Positions 51,876-61,690 are shown, counted from the first letter of the stretch. The stretch: DNA of 64,000 nucleotides from Rhodobacter flavimaris (GCF_021378075.1 NZ_JAJUOS010000014.1:24970-88969), one strand, 5' to 3'. Made by a program: numbers and translations. Notes: generated from the letters alone by a model not told the origin.

Positions 51876-54044
51876 TTAAATTCCGGCCTGCTGTAGTAGA
51901 ACAGTCATTCGATTTAGGCGCAACGCGAGATGGCGGGCAGCCTCTCGGTGGAACTCACCGGCCAGCCTGAGGCCATCTGACGTTCCCTCAAGTCTATCAA
52001 GATCAAATCGCAACACAACGGCCGCGGTGTCCGCAAGAATGGAGGCGGTTCGCGGTATATCTGCGTAATAGGCTATTTCACCGATTATGGCGCCCGGAAG
52101 GAATCGCGCGACGAGCAGCGGTCCGTCATCGTTCGTGGCCACTTCTGCTCTCAAGGTTCCGGAGACCAGGCGAAACACTTCATTCGACGCAGCGCCCTGA
52201 AGAAAAAGTGCCTCGCCTGACGCCAACGACACCACCGTGGCGAAGGTCGAAAAATCAAATGACGGGTAGCGCTCCGAAAGGGTGCGTAGAACTTCTTCGA
52301 CGCTCTCTTCGGTCACGACATCATAAAGAATAGCGTCCTCGATCTCAATCAAGGCATTATCCAACGTGTCCTTGATGATGACGCTGTGGGAAAACTCGGC
52401 CAGGCGCAAAAGATTGGTTTTCACCTTCGGGTTCAGCCCCGACAGTGTCAGTTTGATCGCCGACCGTTCGAGCAAGGTTGCAATACGAGTCAGCGCGAAG
52501 CTGGCTGAGGTATCAAGGCCTTTGACGCCACGGAAATCCAGAATCACATGGGTTGGCGCCGTGTCGCGTTTAAATTCGCCGTAAATACGTTCGTAGAGTC
52601 CGTTTGCAGTTCCGAAAAACAGAAAACCTGCGAGTTCATAAATAATAACGTCCGTTGCCTCGACCTCGAGACGAGCCAGATCCTGGGCGCTGCGTTCAAC
52701 CGAGGATCTGCGCAGGGCCGCAGTGGAGCGAAGGCGAACAATATCGATCCCTGCATATGACACGACAAAGAGCACGGTCGCCAAAATCAGCCCTACGCTG
52801 AAGGCCGCCATAAAACCGACGGCTCCCGCGAGGGCGACGATAAGGAAGATGATAAACCTGTCGGCGGGTGGGAGCCGTTTGCGCTTCAACCATATCCACT
52901 CATAGAGAAAATCAAACCCGAGATAGGCAACAATTCCGCCCATCAGTCCGACTGGAAGGTTCCCGATAGCAGATGCGCCAAAGAACAAGACCGACGCACT
53001 GCTAAGAGAAACAGCCAGCGGAGCGGCCAGCCCGGTTACGCCCATCTTGTTGGCCAAGGTCGTTTCGCCAAGCAGGTGGTAGCTGACTGATCCGCCGGTC
53101 ACTCCGGCAAGCATGTTGCTTACCCCCACGGCTTTGAGTTCGCGTTCCGGGTCCAAATCCTGTCCGATGGAAATCTCGATGCCGCTGATGTTCAGCAGGA
53201 GTCCCAGCAGCGCCATCGCCGCCACGGCGAAAATTGTTGGCATCTGGGCTAGGATTGCAGCCCAGTCAGCGTTCACTACCAACGTCGGGGACAGCCCACC
53301 AAGTAAGTCACCCCCTTCGAAAGGACCGATCAACAGCCCCATTTGGCCGGCTTCTTCAATGCTGACACCTTGAAGCGTTAGGACCAGGTAGAAGGCACCC
53401 GTTGCCAAGACGATGATGCAAGGCAAGACCAGAGGGTGCTTAAGAAGTCGCGTAAAGATCACAGCAACGAGGGCGAACGCAATCCAAGGCAGCCAAGTTG
53501 TGGCCATCCCCGGACTGAAGAGGCGTGACAGGTGTGCAACGTTGATCTCCTGCTTGGTGATCATGGACAGGGCGCCCAAAACAAGTAGAAGCCCTGTCGC
53601 CGCCAAAAAGCCAGCAATCACAGAATATGGAATGAAGCGAGCAGCGAACCCAAACCGCAAATGGCCCGCAAGATAGACCACAAAGCCGGTTATGACTGAG
53701 GTCAAACCAATTAGGGTGACGACTGAAGCAAAGCCTACGTCATGCGAAGGAACCCTGGCCATGATCGAAGCCGCGGCTAAAGATAGCAGAACCGCGGGCA
53801 CCTCCTGCAGATGAGCCACGACACCTCGATAGGAACTCAGCAGCGCAGTAAGGATCGGCAAAAATATCCCACCCAACAACGCAAGGCCGATCCCTCGTTC
53901 GGCATAAGGCGCCAGTGGGCCCACATAGATAATCGACGCAAACGCGATCGCAAAAGACACTGCTAAGATTGCGATTACGCTCATCGCAACGGCGGCGCTG
54001 AGTACTGCACCACGCGCAGTGACATCTTCGGATACTGTCGTCAT
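51876..54044 (-). CDS. SulP-family anion transporter with STAS and cNMP-binding domains
   Basis: A 722-residue protein. The first ~440 residues form a SulP/SLC26 membrane domain with about a dozen helices. Residues ~440-560 contain a STAS domain (THVILDFRGVKGLDTSASFALTRIATLLERS). Residues ~600-710 form a cyclic-nucleotide-binding domain with a canonical phosphate-binding cassette (PGAIIGEIAYYADIPRTASILAD, with the Glu and Arg contacts). SulP proteins move sulfate, bicarbonate or dicarboxylates. The attached cNMP domain suggests gating by a cyclic nucleotide. A class III cyclase lies 5.7 kb away and could supply the ligand. Confidence 0.92.
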   Translation of the reverse strand: MTTVSEDVTARGAVLSAAVAMSVIAILAVSFAIAFASIIYVGPLAPYAERGIGLALLGGIFLPILTALLSSYRGVVAHLQEVPAVLLSLAAASIMARVPSHDVGFASVVTLIGLTSVITGFVVYLAGHLRFGFAARFIPYSVIAGFLAATGLLLVLGALSMITKQEINVAHLSRLFSPGMATTWLPWIAFALVAVIFTRLLKHPLVLPCIIVLATGAFYLVLTLQGVSIEEAGQMGLLIGPFEGGDLLGGLSPTLVVNADWAAILAQMPTIFAVAAMALLGLLLNISGIEISIGQDLDPERELKAVGVSNMLAGVTGGSVSYHLLGETTLANKMGVTGLAAPLAVSLSSASVLFFGASAIGNLPVGLMGGIVAYLGFDFLYEWIWLKRKRLPPADRFIIFLIVALAGAVGFMAAFSVGLILATVLFVVSYAGIDIVRLRSTAALRRSSVERSAQDLARLEVEATDVIIYELAGFLFFGTANGLYERIYGEFKRDTAPTHVILDFRGVKGLDTSASFALTRIATLLERSAIKLTLSGLNPKVKTNLLRLAEFSHSVIIKDTLDNALIEIEDAILYDVVTEESVEEVLRTLSERYPSFDFSTFATVVSLASGEALFLQGAASNEVFRLVSGTLRAEVATNDDGPLLVARFLPGAIIGEIAYYADIPRTASILADTAAVVLRFDLDRLEGTSDGLRLAGEFHREAARHLALRLNRMTVLLQQAGI

Positions 54045-54353
54045 CTTGCGGCTTCAACTCATCTATTTTTTGCTCAATCCTTAGGCATGCACGATTAGGG
54101 CTCGCGTGGAAAGCACTTAGGCTCGGCGCCTTGATCTTTCGGCCAAGGACGAAAGTCGGCACGTGCGCCACACCAAAAGCTATGGTTCTGTGACTCAGCA
54201 GCCACCATCGAAGCCCAATTGGCCCCGACTATCCTTTGAACCCAAGTCGTTCGACCTGTTCTAGTGCTGCGAGATAGTTATCTTGCCGTATTCACCCTCA
54301 GCCCTTAGCATTCCTAAACCGATTTCATTTATCGCAGTTCTTAAAGGGAAAAA
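54045..54353. promoter_or_regulatory. Divergent intergenic region between SulP and S9-peptidase genes
   Basis: 309 bases without a supported gene. It must hold the promoters of both divergent genes. No clear palindromic operator such as a Crp site (TGTGA-N6-TCACA) was spotted by eye. Confidence 0.4.
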
Positions 54354-56417
54354 ATGCCAGAACCCGTTGAGAAACGGCACTTCGGCTCGTGGGCTTCACC
54401 AATTTCGCCCAATACACTTGCGCCAAACGCCCGCAAGATCGAACAAGTCTGCGTCGACAACGCAGATATCTACTGGATAGAGACACGGCCCGAGCAGGGA
54501 GGTCGAAGTACGATCATGCGTCAGTCTGCTGAAGGTCAGCAGACCGAGATCCTGCCACGTTGGTTCAACGCGCGCACGCTCGTGAATTCCTATGGTGGTG
54601 GGGCGATGTCCGTGCGGGGCGCCACTGTCATCTTTACCCAGTTTTCGCGTGAAACATTCCCGAAGACCTCCGATCAGCGTGTCCACCGCTTGGATCCCGG
54701 CAAGACCCCCGTGCCAATCACACCTCCCGCCGCCGCGAGCTACGCAGATTTCGAAATCGACCCCGACCGCAGAGCCGTGTACTGCGTAATGGAGGAACAG
54801 ACGTTTCTGACAAACGGGCAAGCCACGCAGTCGCTGGTTGCCCTTGATCTTGATGGCGTAAAGCCACCGCGCATTCTGGCACAGGGCGAGGATTTCTATG
54901 CCGCCCCGCGCCTGAGCCCCGACGGGACACAACTAGCCTGGCTTTCTTGGTCCTATCCGTCAATGCCATGGGAAGGCACACGATTGTGGACCGCCAAGGT
55001 CGATCCTTCCGGCGTATTGCGGGACATCAACCTGTTGGCTGGAGCACCAGCCATGAGGACGGATGGTGCCCGGAACCCCGTCCTCAAGCGGCTCATGCGC
55101 TATTCCGACGATGCGATCGGACAACCGGCTTGGTCCCCCCAGGGCAGCCTTTACGCGCTATCGGACCGAGTTGAGATCGATGGTGACAGATGGCTCAACC
55201 TTTGCTCCGCGCGGAATGGTCAACTTGAACCTGTAACCTTGCGAACAGCAGAGTTTGGCGCGCCCGCTTGGCAGCTTGGCGGGTCGAGTTTCTCCTTTCT
55301 GTCCGACGGTCGCATCTTGGCCGCGTTCACTTCGAACGGCGTCTGGGCACTGGCTGTCATCGACCCGGAGACGGGCAAGGCCGGTGACCTTGACACTCCA
55401 TTCACCGAAATCGCCCATCTTCATGTCTCGAAGGACAATGCAATCTTCGTCGGCGGTTCCTTCACCGAACCCGCAGCCCTTATCCGGCTTGATCCGCACA
55501 CCGGCGCATATGAGCGCCTGCGCGAGACGACCGAAAAGATGGACGAAGAGATCCGTCGTTGTATCTCGGTGCCTGAGCCGATTTCGTTCCCGACAGGCGA
55601 AGACGGCTCGGCGCAATCCAATGCCTTTTTCTATGCACCATGCAACCCTTGCTTTGAAGGCGCCGAGGATGAAACCCCACCGCTCATCTTGCTCGTACAT
55701 GGCGGGCCTACGGCAGCGGCCTCCGCCTCCCTGAACTTGACGATCCAGTTCTTTACCAGTCGCGGCTTTGCCGTCGCGGATATGAACTATCGTGGCAGCA
55801 CGGGCTTTGGCCGCTCCTATCGCCGCGCAATGTATGGCCACTGGGGAGAGGTCGATGTTGAAGACTGTGTTGCGCTGGTCAAGGCGCTCGCAAAACGCGC
55901 GACCATAGACCCCAACCGTGTCATCTCGCGCGGTGGCAGCTCGGGCGGTTATACCACACTGGCCCTCGCGGCCTTCACCGATCTGTTGAGCGTCGCCGCC
56001 AGCTATTACGGCATCTCCGATCTCGAGATGATCGCGAAGATCACCGACAAACTCGAAGCGCATTATGCCGAATTACTGATCGGCCCCTACCCTTCAGCCT
56101 CCAAGCTCTTTCGCGCGCGATCACCCCTATATCATGCCCAGAAGATAGCCTGCCCGATCATTCTGTTTCAGGGGCTCGAAGACCCCGTCGTTCCGCCCGC
56201 GCAGGCCCAAATGCTGATCGACGAGATGAACGCGCGCAAGCTGCCTTTGGCGTATGAATTTTATGCGGATGAAAGTCATGGCTTCCGGAAAGCCGAAAGC
56301 ATCATCCAATCACTCGAAGAAGAGTTATCATTTTACGGAACAATCTTGGGTTTCACGCCCGCCGGAAGCTTAAGAACACCGCAGATCCATAACCTTGGCA
56401 CCATCCAAGAAGAATGA
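54354..56417 (+). CDS. S9-family prolyl oligopeptidase/acylaminoacyl peptidase
   Basis: A 687-residue serine peptidase with an N-terminal beta-propeller (~residues 20-400) and a C-terminal alpha/beta-hydrolase domain. The oxyanion region HGGPTAAASASL is present. The nucleophile Ser lies in RGGSSGGYTTLALAAF (~528), Asp in LEDPVVPPAQ (~609) and His in DESHGFRKAE (~641). It has no signal peptide. Such peptidases cleave short peptides or N-acyl amino acids. It is followed by the PLP decarboxylase gene on the same strand, 48 bases away. Confidence 0.92.
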   Translation: MPEPVEKRHFGSWASPISPNTLAPNARKIEQVCVDNADIYWIETRPEQGGRSTIMRQSAEGQQTEILPRWFNARTLVNSYGGGAMSVRGATVIFTQFSRETFPKTSDQRVHRLDPGKTPVPITPPAAASYADFEIDPDRRAVYCVMEEQTFLTNGQATQSLVALDLDGVKPPRILAQGEDFYAAPRLSPDGTQLAWLSWSYPSMPWEGTRLWTAKVDPSGVLRDINLLAGAPAMRTDGARNPVLKRLMRYSDDAIGQPAWSPQGSLYALSDRVEIDGDRWLNLCSARNGQLEPVTLRTAEFGAPAWQLGGSSFSFLSDGRILAAFTSNGVWALAVIDPETGKAGDLDTPFTEIAHLHVSKDNAIFVGGSFTEPAALIRLDPHTGAYERLRETTEKMDEEIRRCISVPEPISFPTGEDGSAQSNAFFYAPCNPCFEGAEDETPPLILLVHGGPTAAASASLNLTIQFFTSRGFAVADMNYRGSTGFGRSYRRAMYGHWGEVDVEDCVALVKALAKRATIDPNRVISRGGSSGGYTTLALAAFTDLLSVAASYYGISDLEMIAKITDKLEAHYAELLIGPYPSASKLFRARSPLYHAQKIACPIILFQGLEDPVVPPAQAQMLIDEMNARKLPLAYEFYADESHGFRKAESIIQSLEEELSFYGTILGFTPAGSLRTPQIHNLGTIQEE

Positions 56418-56465
56418 GGCGTGGACAAACCGGCGTTTCAGGATTGAACTGATAGAGGGATCATC

Positions 56466-58805
56466 ATGACGGACGGCCATCGCAGCAGAGCTCTGTTCAA
56501 CTCGATAGAGAGGTTTCGAAAGTATAACCCTGACCAGTTGAGCCTTGACCGTTTTACCCCGGTCGGATCACCCTTGGCTTGGTTCGTGGGCCCGAAGGGC
56601 GAGAACGAAAACGCATTGCGAACGCTGATCGGCCAGGCGATCACGTCAAACATCGAGGCGCGTCGGGATTTCCAGCCCGACGATCCGCAGATGGCCCCCC
56701 CCGAGGCGTTCTCCCACGATCAGGAGAGCCACTACACCCGCGGCCTTGCCTTGATCGAAGAACGGCTGGGAGAGATGTTGGCGCATATGCGCGGCTCGAT
56801 CCCGTTGTCAAGCTATCGCAACCAATCCCATATGTATTGGGACACGACCTTGCCAGCGGTTGTTGGTCATTTCGCCGGACTGCTCTACAACCAGAACAAC
56901 GTTGCGACAGAGGCTTCACCCGTAACAACCCTTCTCGAAATGGCTGTCACGGACGACATCTGCCGAATGCTAGGCTTTCGCGATCCGGAAGAGCAGTCCG
57001 AGCTTCCGCGCCCGTGGGGGCATATCACCTGCGATGGCAGCGTCGCCAATGGCGAGTCCCTCTGGGCGGCACGAAACCTTAAGTATCTTCCGCTAACCCT
57101 CGCGACCGCGATCCGTCACGACGCGCGTCTGGCTTCGGCGCGGTCGCTGACGGTTCAGACGCTTGACGGCAAACGCCGCAGGCTGCTGGATCTGAGCACA
57201 TGGGAGCTTTTGAACATCCCGGTCGATGAGGCGATTGGGCTGTCTGCTCGGATGACAAGTGCAGCGGGCATAGATCCAGACGCGATCGCGAAGGCTATCG
57301 CGGGCAGAACAGTCCAGGACCTCGGCCTGATCGACTTCTATCGCCAGTATCTGCCGGACTGCCCCTCGCCCGTCATTCTAGCCCCCGCGACGGCGCATTA
57401 TTCCTGGCCCAAGGGTGCTGCTCTAGTCGGCCTCGGGCGCTCAAGCGTCATTCCCGTCGCGGTCGATCTCGACGGACGCATGGATACGATCGACCTCAGA
57501 CGGCATCTGGATCGCTGCCTCGATGAGAAACGCCCGGTGCTCGAGGTCATCGCGGTCATCGGGACAACTGAAGAAAGCGCCGTTGATCCGCTGGCCGAGA
57601 TCGCCGATATCCGCGATGAATACCGACAGATAGGGCTTGAATTCACATTGCATGCCGATGCGGCTTGGGGAGGCTACTTCGCATCGATGCTTCGCCCGTC
57701 GAAGCTTGCCGAGCACATCGAAGACAACGATCTGCGCGGCAGCGACGAAGAAGCACGCCTATACGCGAAATATGTCGGCATCTTTGAAACACCGGATGGC
57801 GAGAATGACGATCCCGAGGCGAGCGATCCCAACTTCGCCCATGACGTCGGCCTTGGTCCGGGGATGCAACTGAATGACTATGTGACCCGCCAATATAACG
57901 CGCTTCCACTCTGCGATACGGTGACGGTCGATCCGCACAAGGCGGGCTTTGTGCCCTACGCGGCAGGAACGCTCAGCTACAGAAACGGCGCGATGCGCGA
58001 TGTCATCGCGTTTGCCGCACCGGTGGTGTTCCACGGCGGCACGGTCCCAAGCGTCGGCGTCTATGGCATCGAAGGCTCCAAGCCCGGTGCGGCGGCCGCG
58101 GCGGTGTATCTGTCCCATGCCGTAATCCCGACAGATTGTACCGGCTACGGGCGATTGCTTGCCAAGTGCATGTTCAATTCGAAACGCTTCTACGCGGCCC
58201 TGCTCGCGGGCTTTACACCCGATGACGAGATTACCGTGACCTCGTTCCAGCGTCTTCCCTCAGAGAAATCGGGGGGAACTGAAGCAGAGATCGCGGCCGA
58301 GCGCGCAATTATCGCGCAACAGATCGTGCCGGTAGCCGATGACGCCTTGGTAGAAAAGCTGATCGCCGATCCCGAACTTCGAGCGCTGTTCCGACAACTT
58401 GGCTCTGACCAAACGATCATCGCCTACACGCTGAACTTCAAGACCGCTCAAGGGCTCAATCGCGACCCGATATTGTTAAATGCGTTCAATGACGCACTTT
58501 TCCAGAAACTCAGCGTTCAGAAATTTGGAGGCGATCACGTGCCACAGGCGCCTCTCTTTGTCACTGCCTCCGAGTTTGATCCAGCCATATATGGTCAAGC
58601 CTTCGTCGATCATTATGCAACGCGGATAGGGGTCACTCCCAAGCCCGGGGCGGCGATAAAGTTCCTGATTTCGACGCAGCAAAACCCCTTCATGACTTCG
58701 ACGGCCGAGGGGGATATGACACCACGCTTGATCAAAGAGCTCAGACATACGGCTTTATCCGTCGCAGCCGACATTCGTCGAAAATACGGATTGACAGCAC
58801 CCTAA
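56466..58805 (+). CDS. PLP-dependent group II amino-acid decarboxylase, long form
   Basis: A 779-residue protein, longer than usual group II decarboxylases (~480-550). The PLP-contacting HADAAWGGYFASML is near residue 395 and the PLP lysine lies in DTVTVDPHKAGFVPYAAGTL near residue 491. The N-terminal ~130 residues and a long C-terminal part (~560-779) are extra. Amino-acid decarboxylation would yield an amine and CO2. The substrate cannot be read from the sequence. It is downstream of the S9 peptidase, which could supply amino acids. Confidence 0.9.
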   Translation: MTDGHRSRALFNSIERFRKYNPDQLSLDRFTPVGSPLAWFVGPKGENENALRTLIGQAITSNIEARRDFQPDDPQMAPPEAFSHDQESHYTRGLALIEERLGEMLAHMRGSIPLSSYRNQSHMYWDTTLPAVVGHFAGLLYNQNNVATEASPVTTLLEMAVTDDICRMLGFRDPEEQSELPRPWGHITCDGSVANGESLWAARNLKYLPLTLATAIRHDARLASARSLTVQTLDGKRRRLLDLSTWELLNIPVDEAIGLSARMTSAAGIDPDAIAKAIAGRTVQDLGLIDFYRQYLPDCPSPVILAPATAHYSWPKGAALVGLGRSSVIPVAVDLDGRMDTIDLRRHLDRCLDEKRPVLEVIAVIGTTEESAVDPLAEIADIRDEYRQIGLEFTLHADAAWGGYFASMLRPSKLAEHIEDNDLRGSDEEARLYAKYVGIFETPDGENDDPEASDPNFAHDVGLGPGMQLNDYVTRQYNALPLCDTVTVDPHKAGFVPYAAGTLSYRNGAMRDVIAFAAPVVFHGGTVPSVGVYGIEGSKPGAAAAAVYLSHAVIPTDCTGYGRLLAKCMFNSKRFYAALLAGFTPDDEITVTSFQRLPSEKSGGTEAEIAAERAIIAQQIVPVADDALVEKLIADPELRALFRQLGSDQTIIAYTLNFKTAQGLNRDPILLNAFNDALFQKLSVQKFGGDHVPQAPLFVTASEFDPAIYGQAFVDHYATRIGVTPKPGAAIKFLISTQQNPFMTSTAEGDMTPRLIKELRHTALSVAADIRRKYGLTAP

Positions 58806-58838
58806 GCGCGCCCATGCCATAGAGGAGGAGCTACCACG

Positions 58839-59732
58839 ATGGACCATAAAATGATGGATCACTGCGGCCCTACCACGCCATTCATTTCCAATCACCCCCA
58901 CCAACACGCGTTCCTATTGGTCGGAGACGGGGCCCAATTCGGCGTCCACATGACACAATACCACCACGAAGAACACAAATATCAGTTGGTTATGAAAGTC
59001 ACGCTGCCCGCACCAGCACTCGCCAAGCTAGCGACCGCCCGAGCGCGATTCCCGTTGGACTCGTTCGTACTATGTAATGATGACACGGATCATTTCATGG
59101 TGCCCGAGCTTCCGGCGCGGAGACGAGTCACATTTAAGGGGAACATATTTCAGGGTCTGCCCGATCTGAGCGATGTCGACATGGAAGCGCCCCACTTCTT
59201 CCCATGGGACAAGGCTCGCACGATTCCGCTCGTCGCGGATATCGAAGTTACGGTGGAAAGGATCGTGACCTTTCGCCCCTTCGCTCACCACATGATTCAG
59301 CCGGAATTTGCGACCTACCTCCTCTTTGGTGAAGGGCGCGAGGCACATATGACCAACCTGCAGACCGCACGACTGGCGACGGGCCCTTTCGAGGCTCCAC
59401 TCTTCGGACCAGACTATGACAACGTCATGAGCCTTCAGCAGGCCCCTGACTGGCTCGACAAGCCGTTGCTCGAAGCGGGCGTCGTCGTGACCGTGCCAAG
59501 CCTGCGCCTGAACGATCCTGCCACGGGGAAACACATGGTCCCGAATGGTGTCCCGTTCGAGAATGGGCAGAAGCTAAGCGTTCTCTACCGCGGGATGGGC
59601 GAGTCCCTGCCCGTTACCGTCAAGAACACTGTTCTTGCAGCAACAGCGGTTTGCAACAGTGACGGGTTAGATCTTTCACCGTCTTCCCCATCCCTTATCA
59701 TGAGCCAGACACCGAAAGCCCTGATGAAATGA
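58839..59732 (+). CDS. Unknown His-rich protein between decarboxylase and cyclase
   Basis: A 297-residue protein with a good GAGGAGGAG site. No family is recognised. The N-terminal 55 residues are very His-rich (MDHKMMDH..., NHPHQHAFLLVGDG, YHHEEHKYQ), suggesting metal binding. The rest looks beta-rich and soluble. It overlaps the cyclase gene by four bases, so the two are translationally coupled. Possibly a metal-dependent enzyme or sensor that works with the cyclase. Confidence 0.7.
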   Translation: MDHKMMDHCGPTTPFISNHPHQHAFLLVGDGAQFGVHMTQYHHEEHKYQLVMKVTLPAPALAKLATARARFPLDSFVLCNDDTDHFMVPELPARRRVTFKGNIFQGLPDLSDVDMEAPHFFPWDKARTIPLVADIEVTVERIVTFRPFAHHMIQPEFATYLLFGEGREAHMTNLQTARLATGPFEAPLFGPDYDNVMSLQQAPDWLDKPLLEAGVVVTVPSLRLNDPATGKHMVPNGVPFENGQKLSVLYRGMGESLPVTVKNTVLAATAVCNSDGLDLSPSSPSLIMSQTPKALMK

Positions 59733-60589
59733 CACAGAACAGCACGGAAACCACCTTCAACCGCCAGGACGGCAACGAAGAACTCTGGCATCAGGTGTTT
59801 CAGGTTGGGCACCCGGTGCTCGCTCAGAAACAGAGACGCTACCAGATGATCCCAGGCAAACCGCGTTGCCAACTGTGCTACGCACCTATGGGTGGGCTGG
59901 GCGGTTGGCTCATGCGGCTCGTCAAACTTCGCCCCTCGGCGCGCAATCCCAATTACTGCAATGCATGCGACGGATTTCTTGCGGCCTTTCCAGGCGGCGC
60001 CGATGTTGAGCTTAGCATGTTGTTTTGCGACCTTCGCGGGTCTGTCGAACTCTCCTCAAAGATGAGCCCGCGTGAGTTCACGCAGCTGATCATGAGGATG
60101 CGAGCGATCGTTCTGGAAAAACTGTGGAAGCACGATGGATTCGTCCTCCAGTTTCAGGGGGACTCCGTCATCGGCGTCTGGCCGCCCGGCTTCGCCGGAC
60201 CAGACCATGCGAAAAAAGCGGTGGCGGCGGCGCGTGAGATCGCAGACTCCCTCGCGCTGGAACGTGACAAGGGAACAGAGATTCCCGCAGGGATCGGCGT
60301 GCACACAGATAACGTCTTTCTCTGCACGGTCGCCTCAGCGAACGGGGCACTGCAAGAAATCAGTGCCTTTGGCGAGGGCGTCAATATCGCCGCGCGCCTG
60401 TCTGCGGTTGCCGGACCCGGTGAGGTTTTCCTAAGCGAAGCGATCATCGCCGCGGCCGAGCTAGAAGGCCAAGGAATCCAGATCGAGGACTTCACCTTGA
60501 AAGGGATCGACCGGCACGTCCGCGCTGCTCGTTTGGCTGGCCTAGCCATTAAGCCTGCTCTCATCAATACGCGAAACCGGCAGCGCTAA
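59729..60589 (+). CDS. Class III nucleotide cyclase with an N-terminal four-Cys motif
   Basis: A 286-residue protein. C47-x2-C50 and C77-x2-C80 (CQLC ... CNAC) flank a short hydrophobic stretch, suggesting a metal or Fe-S site. The cyclase domain keeps both metal Asp residues (D101 in FCDLRGS, D145 in FQGDSV) and the transition-state Asn219/Arg223 (VNIAARL). The purine-specifying Lys is replaced by Gln (Q141 in LQFQGD), and the usual Asp/Thr by Ser212 (ISAFGEG). Nucleotide preference is therefore uncertain. Its start overlaps the unknown gene before it. It is the likely source of the second messenger used by nearby cNMP domains. Confidence 0.88.
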   Translation: MTQNSTETTFNRQDGNEELWHQVFQVGHPVLAQKQRRYQMIPGKPRCQLCYAPMGGLGGWLMRLVKLRPSARNPNYCNACDGFLAAFPGGADVELSMLFCDLRGSVELSSKMSPREFTQLIMRMRAIVLEKLWKHDGFVLQFQGDSVIGVWPPGFAGPDHAKKAVAAAREIADSLALERDKGTEIPAGIGVHTDNVFLCTVASANGALQEISAFGEGVNIAARLSAVAGPGEVFLSEAIIAAAELEGQGIQIEDFTLKGIDRHVRAARLAGLAIKPALINTRNRQR

Positions 60590-60690
60590 GGATTTCGAGC
60601 AATCGTCGCATGAGTTGGGGAGGCCGAGGACTGCCAATAGTCCCTCCCCGCGTTTCCTGCCTCATGCGAAGTCCTTCCCATAGGTTCCGC

Positions 60691-61413
60691 TCAAACACCT
60701 GGAGGTACGAGTTGGGACAATTTGGAGGTCGTCTCTACCAGCTTGCGGGCACTGTCGTTCCCGATGGATTGACGGATCGCTTGGGCGATATCGTCATTGC
60801 GCTCCAGGAGCGCGCGAAATTCCGCGATTGGGAGCTCGAACAGGCGGGATGGGATGTCGACAGTCACGTCCGCCGTCGCCGGCCCACCGGAGATGAACGA
60901 CAACTCGCCGACCAAGGCTCCCGCTCCAAGCGTCGCGACCTGCACGCCAGATTTCTTGACCTGCAGACGTCCGCCCAGAATGAGCACCAGGTCCGCAATA
61001 GGCGTGCCGTCGATTGCCACATTATGCCCAGGCTGCGCTTCGCGGAACCTGCCGGTCCGCAGTAGCCTGCGGGCACGATCGATCTTGAGCCCCGGCGCCA
61101 GTATCGACACAACACGCGCCTCGTCTTCCGTCAGACGCAGCAGATTTCGGACTACGAAGATGCGACAGATCCCAATGATGCTGATCACGCACCAAGAGAC
61201 TTCGATGGAGGCGGAAAACGCGTTGAAGTCACGTGAAAGGCTAGAAAGAATGCAAAGCGAAGATACGAGATTTGCGACCGGAAAAGTGTAGCCATCACCC
61301 TTGAGGAGGCCTAGTTGCAGCAGCAAATATGCTGTTACATAGCCAAAAACGCCAACAATTCCGAGTGCATCAAGGTAATCGAGTTCCGAAATCCACTCAA
61401 GAGCGTCCTTCAC
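60691..61413 (-). CDS. Three-helix membrane protein with a cNMP-type domain
   Basis: A 240-residue protein starting at GTG 61413 (AGAGG site). Three N-terminal helices (residues ~12-95) resemble CBU_0592-like membrane domains (DYLDALGIVGVFGYVTAYLL). A CAP/cNMP-like beta-barrel follows (~130-230): LGAGALVGELSFISGGPATADVT. The Glu of the phosphate cassette is present, but the usual Arg position in GGPxx is Ala, so nucleotide binding may be altered or lost. It is convergent with the cyclase gene across ~100 bases. It may sense the cyclic nucleotide at the membrane. Confidence 0.82.
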   Translation of the reverse strand: MKDALEWISELDYLDALGIVGVFGYVTAYLLLQLGLLKGDGYTFPVANLVSSLCILSSLSRDFNAFSASIEVSWCVISIIGICRIFVVRNLLRLTEDEARVVSILAPGLKIDRARRLLRTGRFREAQPGHNVAIDGTPIADLVLILGGRLQVKKSGVQVATLGAGALVGELSFISGGPATADVTVDIPSRLFELPIAEFRALLERNDDIAQAIRQSIGNDSARKLVETTSKLSQLVPPGV

Positions 61414-61582
61414 GTTCTAAACCTCTCTAATTCTTCGCGTTTGCAAAGTACGTCGCGCGCTTGATCAATTAGGAAATATTTCCTGACGAGGAGAAAATTT
61501 GAAAGAGGCAACTCTGGATGGCCCGAAGTTTCCTAGACGTTTTTGTATTCCTCCCCGTTTTAACGGCGCTCTCTCGTAGAAC

Positions 61583-61690
61583 TTACGCGGCCATTCTCCG
61601 CTTCATGGCGAGGGTTATCCCGCCGAGTCCCATGTTGCGGCGTTCGTTGTTGTAGGACCATAGCCATTCGGTTGCGATCTGCAGTAACTC
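61583..61690 (-). mobile_element. IS3-family OrfB C-terminal fragment
   Basis: On the minus strand this short stretch reads QIATEWLWSYNNERRNMGL then GGITLAMKRRMAA and a stop. This is the characteristic end of IS3-family OrfB transposases. Nothing else of the element is visible. The rest of 61414-61724 has no gene. Confidence 0.72.
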
